NCBI RefSeq assembly: GCF_900112485.1
Contig: NZ_FOMG01000002.1
Coordinates: forward strand, 124,001-188,000
From: Clostridium uliginosum
GTDB taxonomy: Bacteria; Bacillota; Clostridia; Clostridiales; Clostridiaceae
Reading direction: 5' to 3'
DNA length: 64,000 bases
Below the pieces are notes generated by a model. It ran no database searches and had not been told where the DNA came from. It saw only the letters and a list, made by a program, of their open reading frames with translations. How positions within the stretch are numbered: the first letter of the stretch is position 1; every line of letters begins with the position of its first letter. The translations under genes were made by a program, and so were the position numbers. Below are positions 29,523 through 39,172 of the stretch, piece after piece.

Positions 29523-30089
29523 CTATTTAATTTGTTCAAGCATAGTTTTTACTTTATTTAAAGGTAGCCCTACCACATTGTAATAACAACCTTTAATTTC
29601 TTTTACAAATACCCCACCTATGCCTTGAATACCATAAGCTCCAGCTTTATCTAAAGGTTCTTTTGTTTTTATGTATTCTCTAATTTCTTTATCACTTATT
29701 TGTGAAAAAGTTACTTCTGTACATAAGCTATCTTTTATAGTCTTATTTAATGCTGTATTAATTACTACAACTCCAGAGTAAACAAAGTGACTTCTTCCTT
29801 GAAGAGATTTTATCATATTAAATGCATCTTCTTCATCTTTTGGCTTTCCTAATATCTTACCATCCAATGTAACTACAGTATCCGCAGATACTATTATTGC
29901 ATTTTCATTAATCTTATTTTTAATATCAAGAGCCTTTCCTAAAGCTATACTTTGAACATATTTATCATTAGAACCTTCAAAAATTATCTGACTTTCATCA
30001 AAATCACTAACCATTATATCAAACTTTTTTACCAATCTTGTTAGCAATTCCTGTCTTCTTTCTGAAGCAGAGGCCAATATTATTTTCAT
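29523..30089 (-). CDS. maf: Maf-family nucleoside triphosphate pyrophosphatase
   Basis: 188 residues. Hydrolyses non-canonical or modified nucleoside triphosphates (dTTP/UTP pyrophosphatase group) and is linked to septum control. It begins MKIILASASERRQELL, followed by IIVSADTVVTLDGKILGKP with the catalytic Asp, SLQGRSHFVYSGV and DKAGAYGIQG near the end. Ahead of radC-mreBCD, in the conserved order. Confidence 0.95.
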   Translation of the reverse strand: MKIILASASERRQELLTRLVKKFDIMVSDFDESQIIFEGSNDKYVQSIALGKALDIKNKINENAIIVSADTVVTLDGKILGKPKDEEDAFNMIKSLQGRSHFVYSGVVVINTALNKTIKDSLCTEVTFSQISDKEIREYIKTKEPLDKAGAYGIQGIGGVFVKEIKGCYYNVVGLPLNKVKTMLEQIK

Positions 30090-30198
30090 ATACTCACATC
30101 CTCTAAAGAACCATTACTAAATAATTATCCCCAATTCTTACTAATTATAGACATATTTTTATTCCTTAATTAATCAAAATTTAGTTATTAATTATTAA

Positions 30199-30242
30199 GG
30201 TGTAGTAAGTAATTGTCACAAGATGTCAATCATTACTACACC
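30199..30242 (-). terminator. Hairpin after the SPOR-domain gene
   Basis: Stem GGTGTAGTAA with TTACTACACC plus inner TTG/CAA pairs. The minus-strand T run is weak, so termination efficiency is uncertain. Confidence 0.5.
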
Positions 30243-30334
30243 AATATAGTTTATCATTTAAGCTGTTGTTAAACAAGTATGTTAAGGCAAGTTATAAGCT
30301 TTTTATAGAAATTTAATTTTATTGTAATAAATTA

Positions 30335-30997
30335 TTATACTTTATATTTTTTGATTATTTCATAAAAATATTTCAAATTAATATCAACATTGGTTTTATC
30401 TATTTTTTCTGGTAAATTATTAACATATTCTCCAATTAATTTTAGTTCCTTAAAGTCATCTGAATTTTCACTATTAATAATTTCTAAGCACCATGCTTTA
30501 TACTCATAAGTTTTTATACTTTTAACTTCTGATTCTTCTAGCTTATTACTTATTTTCAAAAATCCTTCAATTATTTCTGCTATTTTTTTATTCTCTAAAT
30601 TATTATTAGGAATTCTAAAATTAACCTTAACAAGATTTATCCCTTGAGATGTTAACTTTTCTAATTCATTTAATCCATCTTGTTGCAAATACAACCCTAT
30701 AATTACTCTATATTTACCTTCCTCTTCAACTATATAAGTGTTGTACTTAGAAGGTATATTCTTAATAATAGCTTCTGCATTTTCTTTTTTAGCATAATAA
30801 CCATATTGTAAAGCTATAAAATCTTCGTTATTAGTAACACTAACGCTTTGATTCAAATTATTACTATTTGATTTACCTTTAAATACAGATTTACTAAAAC
30901 ACAATCCAATTATAATAGATAGTCCTGCAATTATTGCTATAGTACATAAAAACTTTATCTTTCCATGTTTTTTATACTCATATCTTGTATATCTCAT
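30335..30997 (-). CDS. SPOR-like membrane protein
   Basis: About 220 residues. A short basic N-terminus (MRYTRYEYKKHGKIKFLCT), one membrane helix (about 18-38), a linker, then about 70 residues like a SPOR peptidoglycan-binding domain (FIALQYGYYAKKENAEAII, YRVIIGLYLQQDGLNELEKL). SPOR domains bind denuded septal glycans. A longer reading from 31123 is open, but AGGGGGTATTAT directly before ATG 30997 decides the start. The location near maf, radC and mre fits an envelope or division role. The domain call is from pattern only. Confidence 0.75.
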   Translation of the reverse strand: MRYTRYEYKKHGKIKFLCTIAIIAGLSIIIGLCFSKSVFKGKSNSNNLNQSVSVTNNEDFIALQYGYYAKKENAEAIIKNIPSKYNTYIVEEEGKYRVIIGLYLQQDGLNELEKLTSQGINLVKVNFRIPNNNLENKKIAEIIEGFLKISNKLEESEVKSIKTYEYKAWCLEIINSENSDDFKELKLIGEYVNNLPEKIDKTNVDINLKYFYEIIKKYKV

Positions 30998-31156
30998 ATA
31001 ATACCCCCTAATTTTTATAAATATAATTCTAAAGAATGAATTCATAATAAATCCATTAACTAAGTTATTTATATATACTATAATTATTCTTAAGGTTACA
31101 ATTATATGAATTATGTTAGGCATTTTAAATAAAAAACATTTTTAAGCTTGCTAATA

Positions 31157-31669
31157 TTATGCCAATTTAGTTAATATTATTAAATCTGCTGTGTTTTCTT
31201 CAGTATCTTCAAAGAAATCTTTTGATATCCTTAGCTTAGTAAAACCTGCCTTATTCCAAAAATTAATTGCTTTTTTATTTTCTACGTTAACTCCTACCTT
31301 AAAAAGTTCTATATAATAAAATTTTTTAAAATATTTTAAAATTTCTTTTAAAATTTCATTACCTAATCCCTTATTTCTAAATTTTGAATCTATTATATAC
31401 AACCAAATAAACAATTCCGATTTTTCTTCCAATTCAAATCTTCCTTTAAAAACTCCACATATTTCATTATTTTTTTCTATTTTAATAAACAGTTCCTCTT
31501 CAGTCAAATAATATTCTAAAAATCTTCTGTAGAATAATTGCCTATCTAAGGAAAATGCATCCTCATTACATTTATCATTTAAAAGAATCCACTTATTTAA
31601 CTCATCTATGTCTTCTCTTTTAACACTTGTTATCTTAAAATCATCATAATTAAATTCAATGTTTACCAA
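31157..31669 (-). CDS. GNAT-family N-acetyltransferase
   Basis: 170 residues, TTG start (31669) seven bases after GGAGAG. The acetyl-CoA binding motif is in DSKFRNKGLGNEILKEILKY, followed by GVNVENKKAINFWNKAGFTK, the usual GNAT C-terminal pattern. The substrate is unknown. It stands alone between the SPOR gene and a family B repeat. Confidence 0.85.
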   Translation of the reverse strand: MVNIEFNYDDFKITSVKREDIDELNKWILLNDKCNEDAFSLDRQLFYRRFLEYYLTEEELFIKIEKNNEICGVFKGRFELEEKSELFIWLYIIDSKFRNKGLGNEILKEILKYFKKFYYIELFKVGVNVENKKAINFWNKAGFTKLRISKDFFEDTEENTADLIILTKLA

Positions 31670-31773
31670 TACACTACTCTCCTCTGTCTTATTTTGTTAT
31701 TTATTACAATTATTCTTCATTTAAGTTGTATATCCTTTATTAAAATTAGAAAACAAATAAATTAAAAATAAGA

Positions 31774-31997
31774 GGCTCTATTTTAAAACCGTGTTGATAT
31801 TGTTACATATTGTTCATTGAGCTAAAGAATTAAACTTAAGAACATCTAAATGAGTATAGTCCCATTCCAGCTTGCTCCAAAGGCAAGCTTCGGACAAGCA
31901 ATTAATGTGACAATATTCATTAAGAGTTCTAAAAGTTAAATTCTAATGCCCAATCAACAAAAATGTAACAATACCAACACTATATTAAAACAGAGCC
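31774..31997. repeat. Family B palindromic repeat, diverged full copy
   Basis: 224 bp lying within the region 31670-32023, which has no gene. Ends GGCTCTATTTTAAAACCG and TTAAAACAGAGCC, then GTGTTGATATTGTTACAT and ATGTAACAATACCAACAC. The core forms its own stem (AGAACATCTAAATGA with TCATTAAGAGTTCT, CAGCTTGC with GGCAAGCT). Confidence 0.85.
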
Positions 31998-32023
31998 AAA
32001 TAAAAATAATTCTAAAACGTTTT

Positions 32024-33478
32024 TTATTTAATTTTCTTTAAAACTTCTAATAGATATTCCCAAACTCTCTCTACAGAGGATATACTCATATGTTCATTTG
32101 GAGTGTGTATATCAACTAAGTCAGGTCCAAAGCTTATCATGTCTAAATCTCCTAGCTTTTCCTTAAATAATCCACATTCTACACCTGCATGAATAGCTAC
32201 AACTTCAGCTTCTTTTTTATACATAGTTTTATAAACATCTTTGCATATTTCTCTTATTTTTGAATCATCTTTATACTGCCACTCTGGATATCCAGCAGTA
32301 TTTGAAATAGTACCACCTAAGATTTCAGTTAAACTTTTAATTCTTTGAACTATCTCTTCTCTCAAAGAAAAAACTGAACTCCTTACTGCACTATCATATT
32401 CAATACAACTATCATTAGTTGTAAGAACACCTATATTTGTTGAACTCTCTGTTAATTCTTCTATCTCAGAGCTTACTGTGTTTATTCCATTTGGATACAA
32501 GTATAATAAATTGATTACGTTTTTTGTAGTATCTTTTGAAAATACTCTTTCAACATTTTCTTTTAATTCTATTACTTCTAACTCTATGCTTGGATCTTTT
32601 AATTTAAATTCATTTTTAAGATCTTTTCTTAATGTAGATATGATATTTAAAAATTCATCTTCATTATTAGAATTTATTAAAACTTTTGCTTCTGCTTCTC
32701 TAGGAATAGCATTATTTTTAGATCCTCCATTTAATGAAATTATATTTAATTCCATTTGATTTAATATATTCTTCAGAACTCTTCCTATTAATTTAATAGA
32801 ATTTCCTTTTCCTAAGTGTATATCTGCACCAGAATGTCCACCCTTTAATCCTTTAATTCTTATTTCATATTCTTTTGTACTTTCTTTTGGATTTTCCCAT
32901 TCTATATTTAAACTAGATTTAGTTCTAATTCCCCCTGCACAACTAACTAAAAGTTTTCCCTCTTCTTCTGAGTCTAAATTTAAAACAATTTTTCCACTTA
33001 AAGAATCTGGTGATAATGCTATAGCACCACTCATACCTGCTTCTTCATCAGTTGTTAATAATATTTCAAGTGCTGGGTGTTCTAAAGTATTATCTTCTAA
33101 TAATGCCATTGCATAAGCTACTGCAATACCATCATCACCTCCTAATGTGGTTCCCTTTGCATAAATATAGTCATCTTTAATTTCTAATTCTATAGGATCT
33201 TTAGTAAAATCATGTATAGTATCGTTATTTTTTTCACATACCATATCCATGTGTCCTTGAATTATAACTGTCGGTGCATCTTCATAACCTTTTGACGCTG
33301 GTTTCTTTATAATTATATTTAATGCATCATCTTGTATTACTTCTAATCCTAGATTTTTACCAAATTCAAGTAAATAATCACTTATTCCCTTTTCATTTCC
33401 AGATCCTCTAGGTATTTTAGATATTTCTTCAAAATAATAAAAAACTTTTTTGCAATTAATTTGTTGTAATTTTCTCAT
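32024..33478 (-). CDS. pepD: Aminoacyl-histidine dipeptidase (M20 family)
   Basis: 484 residues, typical for PepD. Cytosolic zinc peptidase that hydrolyses dipeptides such as carnosine-like Xaa-His. Metal and catalytic motifs are VIIQGHMDMVCEK, GGDDGIAVAYAMA, LLTTDEEAGMSGA, VLNLDSEEEG and, near the end, DLVDIHTPNEHMSI with the final His ligand. Divergent from pyk, with about 200 bp between them. Confidence 0.93.
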   Translation of the reverse strand: MRKLQQINCKKVFYYFEEISKIPRGSGNEKGISDYLLEFGKNLGLEVIQDDALNIIIKKPASKGYEDAPTVIIQGHMDMVCEKNNDTIHDFTKDPIELEIKDDYIYAKGTTLGGDDGIAVAYAMALLEDNTLEHPALEILLTTDEEAGMSGAIALSPDSLSGKIVLNLDSEEEGKLLVSCAGGIRTKSSLNIEWENPKESTKEYEIRIKGLKGGHSGADIHLGKGNSIKLIGRVLKNILNQMELNIISLNGGSKNNAIPREAEAKVLINSNNEDEFLNIISTLRKDLKNEFKLKDPSIELEVIELKENVERVFSKDTTKNVINLLYLYPNGINTVSSEIEELTESSTNIGVLTTNDSCIEYDSAVRSSVFSLREEIVQRIKSLTEILGGTISNTAGYPEWQYKDDSKIREICKDVYKTMYKKEAEVVAIHAGVECGLFKEKLGDLDMISFGPDLVDIHTPNEHMSISSVERVWEYLLEVLKKIK

Positions 33479-33683
33479 AATTCTTCTTTCCTTCCTAAAT
33501 GTGTGATAAAATTAACATAATGTATTTTCTTAAGTTTATAATAAAATATATATTTAATTATATTATCTATATATTATCATAAAATATAGATAAATTTGTA
33601 TTCTTTAAATTTAATTTTATTATTTACTTTAGTATTACATAAATATAATTAAGTTACTTAAAATTTACAGGTGAGGTGTTAAT

Positions 33684-35102
33684 ATGCAAAAAACAAAAAT
33701 GATTTTTACAATTGGACCAGCAAGTGACAATGAGAAGACCTTAAGAAAATTTATTGAGATTGGAATGAGTGCTGCAAGATTAAATTTTTCACATGGTACT
33801 CATGAAACACACAAAGAAAAAATTGACTTAATAAAAAGAATAAGAAAAGATATGGGATCTTCTACTGCACTAATCTTAGATATCAAAGGACCTAAGATTA
33901 GAACTCATAACTTTATAAATGATGGTGTAGATCTTAAAGATGGACAAGAATTTTCTTTTATTTGTGGAGAAGAAATTCTTGGAGATGAAACAAAATGTTC
34001 AATATCTTATGAACAACTTTGCAAGGATGTAAAAATTGGTGGAGACATTCTTGTTGATGATGGTCTTTTAAAGTTTAAAATTACAGGAGTTGAAGGAAAA
34101 GCTATTAAATGTACTGTAATTGTTGGTGGAAAAATTCAAAATCATAAAGGTGTCAATGTTCCTAATGTAAACATAAACTTACCATCTATAACAGAAAAGG
34201 ACATAGAAGATATAAAATTCGGATGTGAAATGGGAGTTGACTTCATTGCTGCTTCTTTCATTAGAAAAGCTAGTGATATTACAGAAGTAAAGAAAATTTT
34301 GGCAGAAAATAATGGTAAGCATATTAAAGTAATAGCTAAGATTGAAAATCAAGAAGGTGTAAATAACATTGATGCTATTATTGAACAAACTGATTGTGTT
34401 ATGGTTGCAAGAGGAGATATGGGAGTTGAAATTCCAATTCAAAAAGTTCCTATAATCCAAAAAATGATAATCAGAAAATGTAATGATGCTGGTAAGGTTG
34501 TTGTAACTGCAACTCAAATGCTTGATTCCATGATTAGAAATTCTATTCCAACTAGAGCAGAAGCAAGTGATATATGTAATGCTATATTTGATGGAACTGA
34601 TGCAATTATGTTAAGTGGTGAAAGTGCTTCTGGACATTTCCCTATTGAAGCTGCACAAACAATGTCAGAAATTGCAAAAGAGGCTGAAGCACATTTAGAT
34701 TATAATCAATTAACTACAAGATTAAGAGAACCTTCTCTTAATGATTATGCTGGTGCAATAAGTTATACAGCTTGTAGAACTTCAAACTTATTACATGCTT
34801 CAGCAATTGTTGCTGCTACAAAAAGTGGTGCTACAGCTACACTAATTTCAAGATATAGACCAAAATCACCTGTTATCGCAATAACACCTTATGATAAAGT
34901 AAGAAGAAGTTTATCTTTAAATTTTGGAGTTTTGCCAATACTTTGTGAAATGTATAATACTACTGATGAAATTTTAACAGAAGCTAGAAAAGCTGTCTTT
35001 AACTTAAACTTTGCTTTACCAGGTGAAGATATTGTAGTTGCTGCTGGAATGCCAACAACTCAAACTGGTGGTACAAATATGTTAAAGATTGAAAAGCTTT
35101 AA
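33684..35102 (+). CDS. pyk: Pyruvate kinase
   Basis: 472 residues, the standard length without the PEP-utiliser-like extension of the Bacillus enzyme. Makes pyruvate and ATP from phosphoenolpyruvate. Motifs are ARLNFSHGTHETH, the signature IKVIAKIENQEGV with the active-site Lys, MVARGDMGVEIP and ATQMLDSMI. ATG follows GAGGTGTTAAT. Single gene with a strong terminator. Confidence 0.97.
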   Translation: MQKTKMIFTIGPASDNEKTLRKFIEIGMSAARLNFSHGTHETHKEKIDLIKRIRKDMGSSTALILDIKGPKIRTHNFINDGVDLKDGQEFSFICGEEILGDETKCSISYEQLCKDVKIGGDILVDDGLLKFKITGVEGKAIKCTVIVGGKIQNHKGVNVPNVNINLPSITEKDIEDIKFGCEMGVDFIAASFIRKASDITEVKKILAENNGKHIKVIAKIENQEGVNNIDAIIEQTDCVMVARGDMGVEIPIQKVPIIQKMIIRKCNDAGKVVVTATQMLDSMIRNSIPTRAEASDICNAIFDGTDAIMLSGESASGHFPIEAAQTMSEIAKEAEAHLDYNQLTTRLREPSLNDYAGAISYTACRTSNLLHASAIVAATKSGATATLISRYRPKSPVIAITPYDKVRRSLSLNFGVLPILCEMYNTTDEILTEARKAVFNLNFALPGEDIVVAAGMPTTQTGGTNMLKIEKL

Positions 35103-35159
35103 TATATTAACTATATAATTATTATTTTTTAAAATTATTTATAAACTATCTAAAACATA

Positions 35160-35195
35160 TGGAGGCATAGTATTTTAATATATACTATGCCTCCA
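35160..35195 (+). terminator. Intrinsic terminator after pyk
   Basis: 13-bp stem TGGAGGCATAGTA with TACTATGCCTCCA, followed by ACTTTTTATTT on the plus strand. Confidence 0.92.
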
Positions 35196-35215
35196 ACTTT
35201 TTATTTATTTTATTC

Positions 35216-35438
35216 GCTATGTTTTAGAAAAGTGTTGATATTGTTATATAATAGCGCACTGGCATTGAAAGCTGCTTTGTAGAACTCTTAATGAATATTT
35301 GTACTATTAATTGCTTGTCACAATCTTTGATTGGGAACATGCATTAATAGGACTACTATTCATTTTAGAGTTCTTAAAGTAAATTTCACAGTCCATGAGC
35401 TTTATATAACAATATCAACACGGTTTTGAAACAAAGCC
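35216..35438. repeat. Family B palindromic repeat, full copy 1
   Basis: 223 bp filling most of the region 35103-35453. Ends GCTATGTTTTAGAAAA and TTTTGAAACAAAGCC, then GTGTTGATATTGTTATATAA with TTATATAACAATATCAACAC. The middle, from AGAACTCTTAATGAATAT to ATTCATTTTAGAGTTCT, is nearly identical to the copy at 56031-56264. Confidence 0.92.
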
Positions 35439-35453
35439 ATTTTATTATTAGGC

Positions 35454-36602
35454 TTATTCAAATTTAAAGTCTTTAAATAGTTCTCCTAATGATACTCCAT
35501 CTTCTTCATCTACATATTTAAGATATTCCTTATTACTTTCATTTACATCTTTTATACTTAAAGCTAATTTCTTATCGTTTTTATTAAAGTTTAATACTTT
35601 AACTTTTATATTTTGATTAACTTCTAAAATATCTGAAGGTTTTGCTATATTATCATCAGTAATTTCGGAAATATGAACTAATCCTTCTACTCCTTCAAAT
35701 ATTTGAACAAATGCACCAAATGAAGTCAATCTTATAACTTTGCCGTCAAAAATATTTCCTTCTTTAATTTCATTTTCATGTAATGTCCATGGCTCTTTGT
35801 TTACATCTTTTAGTATTAAAGATAATCTTTCTTTTGATAAATCAATAGATCCTATGTATACCTCAACTTTATCATTTTCTTTAACTATCTCTTCTGGTTT
35901 ATTTACTCTATTCCATGATAAATCAGAAATATGAATTAATCCTTCTATTCCTCCAATATCTACAAATGCACCATATTTAACTAGCTTCTTAACTACACCT
36001 GTTCTCTTTTCTCCTTCTTTCAAAGAGTTCCATAAAGCTTTTTTATTAATTTGATACTCTTCTACTTCAATGATCTTTCTTGAAGCTACTACTTTGTTAT
36101 TTCTAAAATCTAATTCAATAATCTTAACTTCCAAATCATTATTTACTAAAGTCTTTAAATCTATCATATTTCTTGATGCTAAAGAAGCTGGAATAAATAC
36201 TCTTATATTACCATAATAAGCAAGTAATCCTCCTCTAATTTCTTCTTTTACATATACCACAATATTTTTTTCTTCTTCAAATGCTTTTTTTATTTCCTCT
36301 CTTTCTTTAATAGCTAAAACTTTTATTAATGAAAGTTCAACATATCCTTCTCCATCATTTGGAGATATAACATATACATCAATTTCATCATCTATTTTAA
36401 GTACTTCACTTGGACTTTTATCATCTAATGATAATTCTTGTTTAGATATTAATCCGTCAAAAGCATAATTTACATTAACTACAGCTTCCTTATCATTAAC
36501 TTCTATAACTTTTCCTTTTAAAATTTCACCCTTACTTATTTTTTTTACATCATAATCATCTAAAAAATCATTCATAATATTATTTGTTGTTAAATCTGAC
36601 AT
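35454..36602 (-). CDS. S1-domain RNA-binding protein (ribosomal S1-like)
   Basis: 382 residues with four S1 repeats. The first two are degenerate (GEILKGKVIEVNDKEAVVNV and the following block). The third and fourth are clear: GVVKKLVKYGAFVDIGGIEG...HISDLSW and GKVIRLTSFGAFVQIFEGVEG...HISEI. This is the short Firmicute S1 homologue, expected to bind mRNA or the 30S subunit, though a role as essential S1 is not established in this group. It is not fused to IspH as in some clostridia. Single gene beside a family B repeat. Confidence 0.88.
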   Translation of the reverse strand: MSDLTTNNIMNDFLDDYDVKKISKGEILKGKVIEVNDKEAVVNVNYAFDGLISKQELSLDDKSPSEVLKIDDEIDVYVISPNDGEGYVELSLIKVLAIKEREEIKKAFEEEKNIVVYVKEEIRGGLLAYYGNIRVFIPASLASRNMIDLKTLVNNDLEVKIIELDFRNNKVVASRKIIEVEEYQINKKALWNSLKEGEKRTGVVKKLVKYGAFVDIGGIEGLIHISDLSWNRVNKPEEIVKENDKVEVYIGSIDLSKERLSLILKDVNKEPWTLHENEIKEGNIFDGKVIRLTSFGAFVQIFEGVEGLVHISEITDDNIAKPSDILEVNQNIKVKVLNFNKNDKKLALSIKDVNESNKEYLKYVDEEDGVSLGELFKDFKFE

Positions 36603-36632
36603 ATTACCACTCCCTTAATATTATTTTTAATA

Positions 36633-36710
36633 AGGCACATGAAAGAAAATAATAGACCAAAGATGCAAAATAGACAAGCATACTGGTATATTATTTTTTT
36701 GAATGTGCCT
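36633..36710. repeat. Family A palindromic repeat
   Basis: 78 bp. Ends AGGCACATGAAAGAAAATAA and TTATTTTTTTGAATGTGCCT with AGACCAAAGATGC and AGACAAGCATACTGG between. Orientation is opposite to the 11811 copy. Confidence 0.88.
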
Positions 36711-36785
36711 AATGCCTAAACTTAATTAATATAATTTTAATCCAATAAATAAATTTACACAAGCGCCATGCCTTCTAATCACTTT

Positions 36786-36840
36786 AGGCATATTAAAGAA
36801 AATAGCAAGTCAAAGATGCGACGTATATTTTAATGTGCCT
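36786..36840. repeat. Family A repeat, internally deleted
   Basis: 55 bp: AGGCATATTAAAGAAAATAG, CAAGTCAAAGATGCGACGTA, then TTTTAATGTGCCT. It retains one full arm and only the terminal bases of the other. Confidence 0.75.
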
Positions 36841-37074
36841 TATAGTATTGTTATGATATAATAATTTAATTAGATAAGTTTAAATAAATTAAGTTTTTAT
36901 ATAAAGGTTGTTTAATACTATATAATATACTTTGTATTACTATTAAATGTAAGATACTATTAGATTTAAAGAGTTAATATTGTCTATTTAATCTTTTTAC
37001 TGCTTTTTTGATTCTTTTCCCATATTGTATAGATTGAATCTTTTTCATATAATAAATACATAATCTTTTAGGGG

Positions 37075-37791
37075 GTGCTCACTATTTCCAAGATTAATAA
37101 AAAACATATATTTACTATATTTTTAGTCTTTTTATTTTCACTTACAAGTTTACCTTTAGATGTACTATCAGTTACAAAAATAACTCAACAAAATAATACA
37201 TTAGCTTATGCTAGTAGCACTATGTTACCATCAGACACTACTAATGTGTTATCAAAAAACAGTAGTGGAATATATTGCTCATCAAAATCCAGTTCAGGTG
37301 GATTTAAATCTGGAGGATTTAAAAGTTCTTCTAGTAATAAATCTTCTAGTTCAACAACAAAAACTACTAGTGATAAAAGTGCTGAAGGATTTAAATCAGG
37401 AAGTTTTTCAAATAAAGCTGATAATAGTACATCATCTGATAAAATAGATTCAACAAACACAGATAAAGCAGCTACTGATTCAAGTAAATCAAGTACTGGT
37501 GCTTCAAAAGGCTTTAGTAGTGGATCTTATTCATCTACTGATAAATCTACCACTAATGAAAATACAGCTGACTCATCAAGTACAAATAGTAACAATCAGC
37601 AAAGTGGCTCTCAAACATATAGTTCGCCATCAAATTCAAGAGGATTTAGTTGGTTTGGGGGAAGTAGTTATTACAGACCTTTCTATTTTGGTTCTGCTTC
37701 AAGCTTATTTATTAATGCTTTAAGCCTAGGTGCAATATTTATATTAATAATTATATTAATTAAATTATATTTAAAGAAAAACAGAAAATAA
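37075..37791 (+). CDS. Ser-rich secreted/membrane protein of the PspA operon
   Basis: About 235-238 residues, not recognised. It has a signal-like hydrophobic segment near the N-terminus (IFTIFLVFLFSLTSLPLDVL), a low-complexity middle rich in Ser, Thr, Lys and Asp with repeats of the type GGFKSGGFKSSS, EGFKSGSFS and KGFSSGSYS, and a C-terminal membrane helix (GAIFILIIILIKLYL) with a basic tail. The only normal start in frame is GTG 37075, which lies inside the AGGGGGTG site. ATT 37084 is correctly spaced, so an ATT start is possible. It is 23 bases ahead of the PspA gene, so it is probably envelope-linked. Confidence 0.7.
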   Translation: MLTISKINKKHIFTIFLVFLFSLTSLPLDVLSVTKITQQNNTLAYASSTMLPSDTTNVLSKNSSGIYCSSKSSSGGFKSGGFKSSSSNKSSSSTTKTTSDKSAEGFKSGSFSNKADNSTSSDKIDSTNTDKAATDSSKSSTGASKGFSSGSYSSTDKSTTNENTADSSSTNSNNQQSGSQTYSSPSNSRGFSWFGGSSYYRPFYFGSASSLFINALSLGAIFILIIILIKLYLKKNRK

Positions 37792-37814
37792 TATATACTT
37801 TAGGAGGTATTAAC

Positions 37815-38468
37815 ATGGGAATTTTTTCAAGAGTATCAAATATGTTTAAGGCTAAGGTGAATGACACTTTAGATGAAATGGAGAATCCAATAGAATTACT
37901 TGACCAAAAATTAAGAGATATGGATGAACAATTTAGTAAAGCAAAATTAAATTCTGCCCAAATCTTAGGAAATGTTCATGAAATCGAAAAGAAATTAAAT
38001 GTAGCAAAAAAGGAATCAGATGACTTTGATGCAAAGGTAAAGTTAGCTTTATCTAAAGGTAATGAAGAGTTAGCTAAAAAAGCTCTAGCTAGAAAAGTTG
38101 AAGTTGATAAAAAGTGTGAATCATTACAAGTAAGCTATGATAACTCAAGAGTTCAAGCTGATACATTAAAGAAAAACTTACGTGAACTAGAAGAAGAAAT
38201 TACAAAGACCAGAAACTACAGAGATGAAGCTGCTGCAAGATATTCAAATGCTCAAGCTTCTGAAAAAGTAAATGAAATTCTTGCTAATGTACAAACTAAA
38301 GATAATTCAATACAAATTGATAGTATTGAGAGAAAAATTCAAAGAAAAGAATCTCTTGCTCAAGGTTTAGGAGAATTAAGAGACTTAGATGATTTTGATA
38401 GTGAATTTAAAAAATTAGACGAAGTTGATTTAGATCTTGAATTAGAAAAATATAAGAATAATAAATAG
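37815..38468 (+). CDS. pspA: PspA/IM30 (Vipp1) family membrane-stress protein
   Basis: 217 residues. Coiled-coil protein that binds stressed membranes on the cytoplasmic face. It starts MGIFSRVSNMFKAKVNDTLD with the amphipathic helix, then ENPIELLDQKLRDMDEQFSK and long charged helices (about 25-185), typical of PspA. ATG follows AGGAGGTATTAAC. The flanking genes are a Ser-rich membrane protein and a Cys-rich protein rather than the E. coli psp genes. Confidence 0.93.
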   Translation: MGIFSRVSNMFKAKVNDTLDEMENPIELLDQKLRDMDEQFSKAKLNSAQILGNVHEIEKKLNVAKKESDDFDAKVKLALSKGNEELAKKALARKVEVDKKCESLQVSYDNSRVQADTLKKNLRELEEEITKTRNYRDEAAARYSNAQASEKVNEILANVQTKDNSIQIDSIERKIQRKESLAQGLGELRDLDDFDSEFKKLDEVDLDLELEKYKNNK

Positions 38469-38476
38469 GTGTTTTT

Positions 38477-39133
38477 ATGAGTAAAGATATTGATTTCATA
38501 AATGATGAACGCACTTATTGGGGGAAAATATATACTGATATAGCTTATGCTATTAGTGAAATATCCCCTTTTCTCTCTGAAAATATCTTAAAATCAAGAA
38601 AATACTATATTAAATCATCTATATTGCAAGAATATATTAGACTTTTAGATTCTGCACAATTAGATTCTAAGAAAGTAGGATTTTTAAAAATTTTTAAAGG
38701 TAATCCGTCTATAGATACAGCTCAAAACTATAAAATTAAAAATAGAGAATCATTTAATGAATTAGAAAAATGTTCTAGCTGTGCATGTTTAAATTGTGTT
38801 TTTGATTGCAAATTTAAATCATGTACAAGTTGTAGATATGGTTCTTTTATAAAATCTTGTGATAAAGAAAAGGCTAATGTTAGAAAACATGATAACTTTA
38901 CTGTAGATTTAACTAATAATGATACAGGGTCTTCTGCAAAGTATAAGGTTTTGGCTACTATAGAAAATTGTTCTTTAGATAACCAATATATTTTATTAGA
39001 AAATATATTGTCTTCTGATGATAAGTTAGTCTTATATTACTATCCAGGCATTAAAGGAGATTCTTTCGGAGAAATAACTAATGTAGATGAATTTGACTTT
39101 ATAGTTGAAACTTATCAAAACTCAGATTACTAA
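38477..39133 (+). CDS. Unknown protein with eight-cysteine cluster, PspA operon
   Basis: 218 residues, not recognised. The N-terminal 90 residues look helical. Then come eight cysteines within 30 residues (99, 102, 104, 107, 111, 116, 119, 128; CSSCACLNC, then CKFKSCTSC), likely to bind zinc or an iron-sulphur cluster. The C-terminal 90 residues are acidic and may be beta-rich (VLATIENCSLDNQYILLENI). No signal peptide or membrane helix is seen, so it is cytoplasmic. The start follows pspA by eight bases and has an AGGTG site. Co-expression with PspA suggests envelope-stress work, but no function can be given. Confidence 0.8.
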   Translation: MSKDIDFINDERTYWGKIYTDIAYAISEISPFLSENILKSRKYYIKSSILQEYIRLLDSAQLDSKKVGFLKIFKGNPSIDTAQNYKIKNRESFNELEKCSSCACLNCVFDCKFKSCTSCRYGSFIKSCDKEKANVRKHDNFTVDLTNNDTGSSAKYKVLATIENCSLDNQYILLENILSSDDKLVLYYYPGIKGDSFGEITNVDEFDFIVETYQNSDY

Positions 39134-39172
39134 AAATGACTGTAATAGATTTGTTTTTATTCAAATCTATTT

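Larger units (their letters stand above)
36603..37074. other. Intergenic region with two family A repeats
   Basis: 472 bp, no gene seen. It holds two family A copies (36633-36710 and 36786-36840) and then about 230 bp of AT-rich sequence that should carry the promoter of the plus-strand PspA operon. Confidence 0.55.

Noticed and set aside
37206..37723. Overlapping frames on both strands of the Ser-rich gene
   Set aside because: They are products of its low-complexity codons. Only the frame with the signal peptide and membrane tail makes biological sense.
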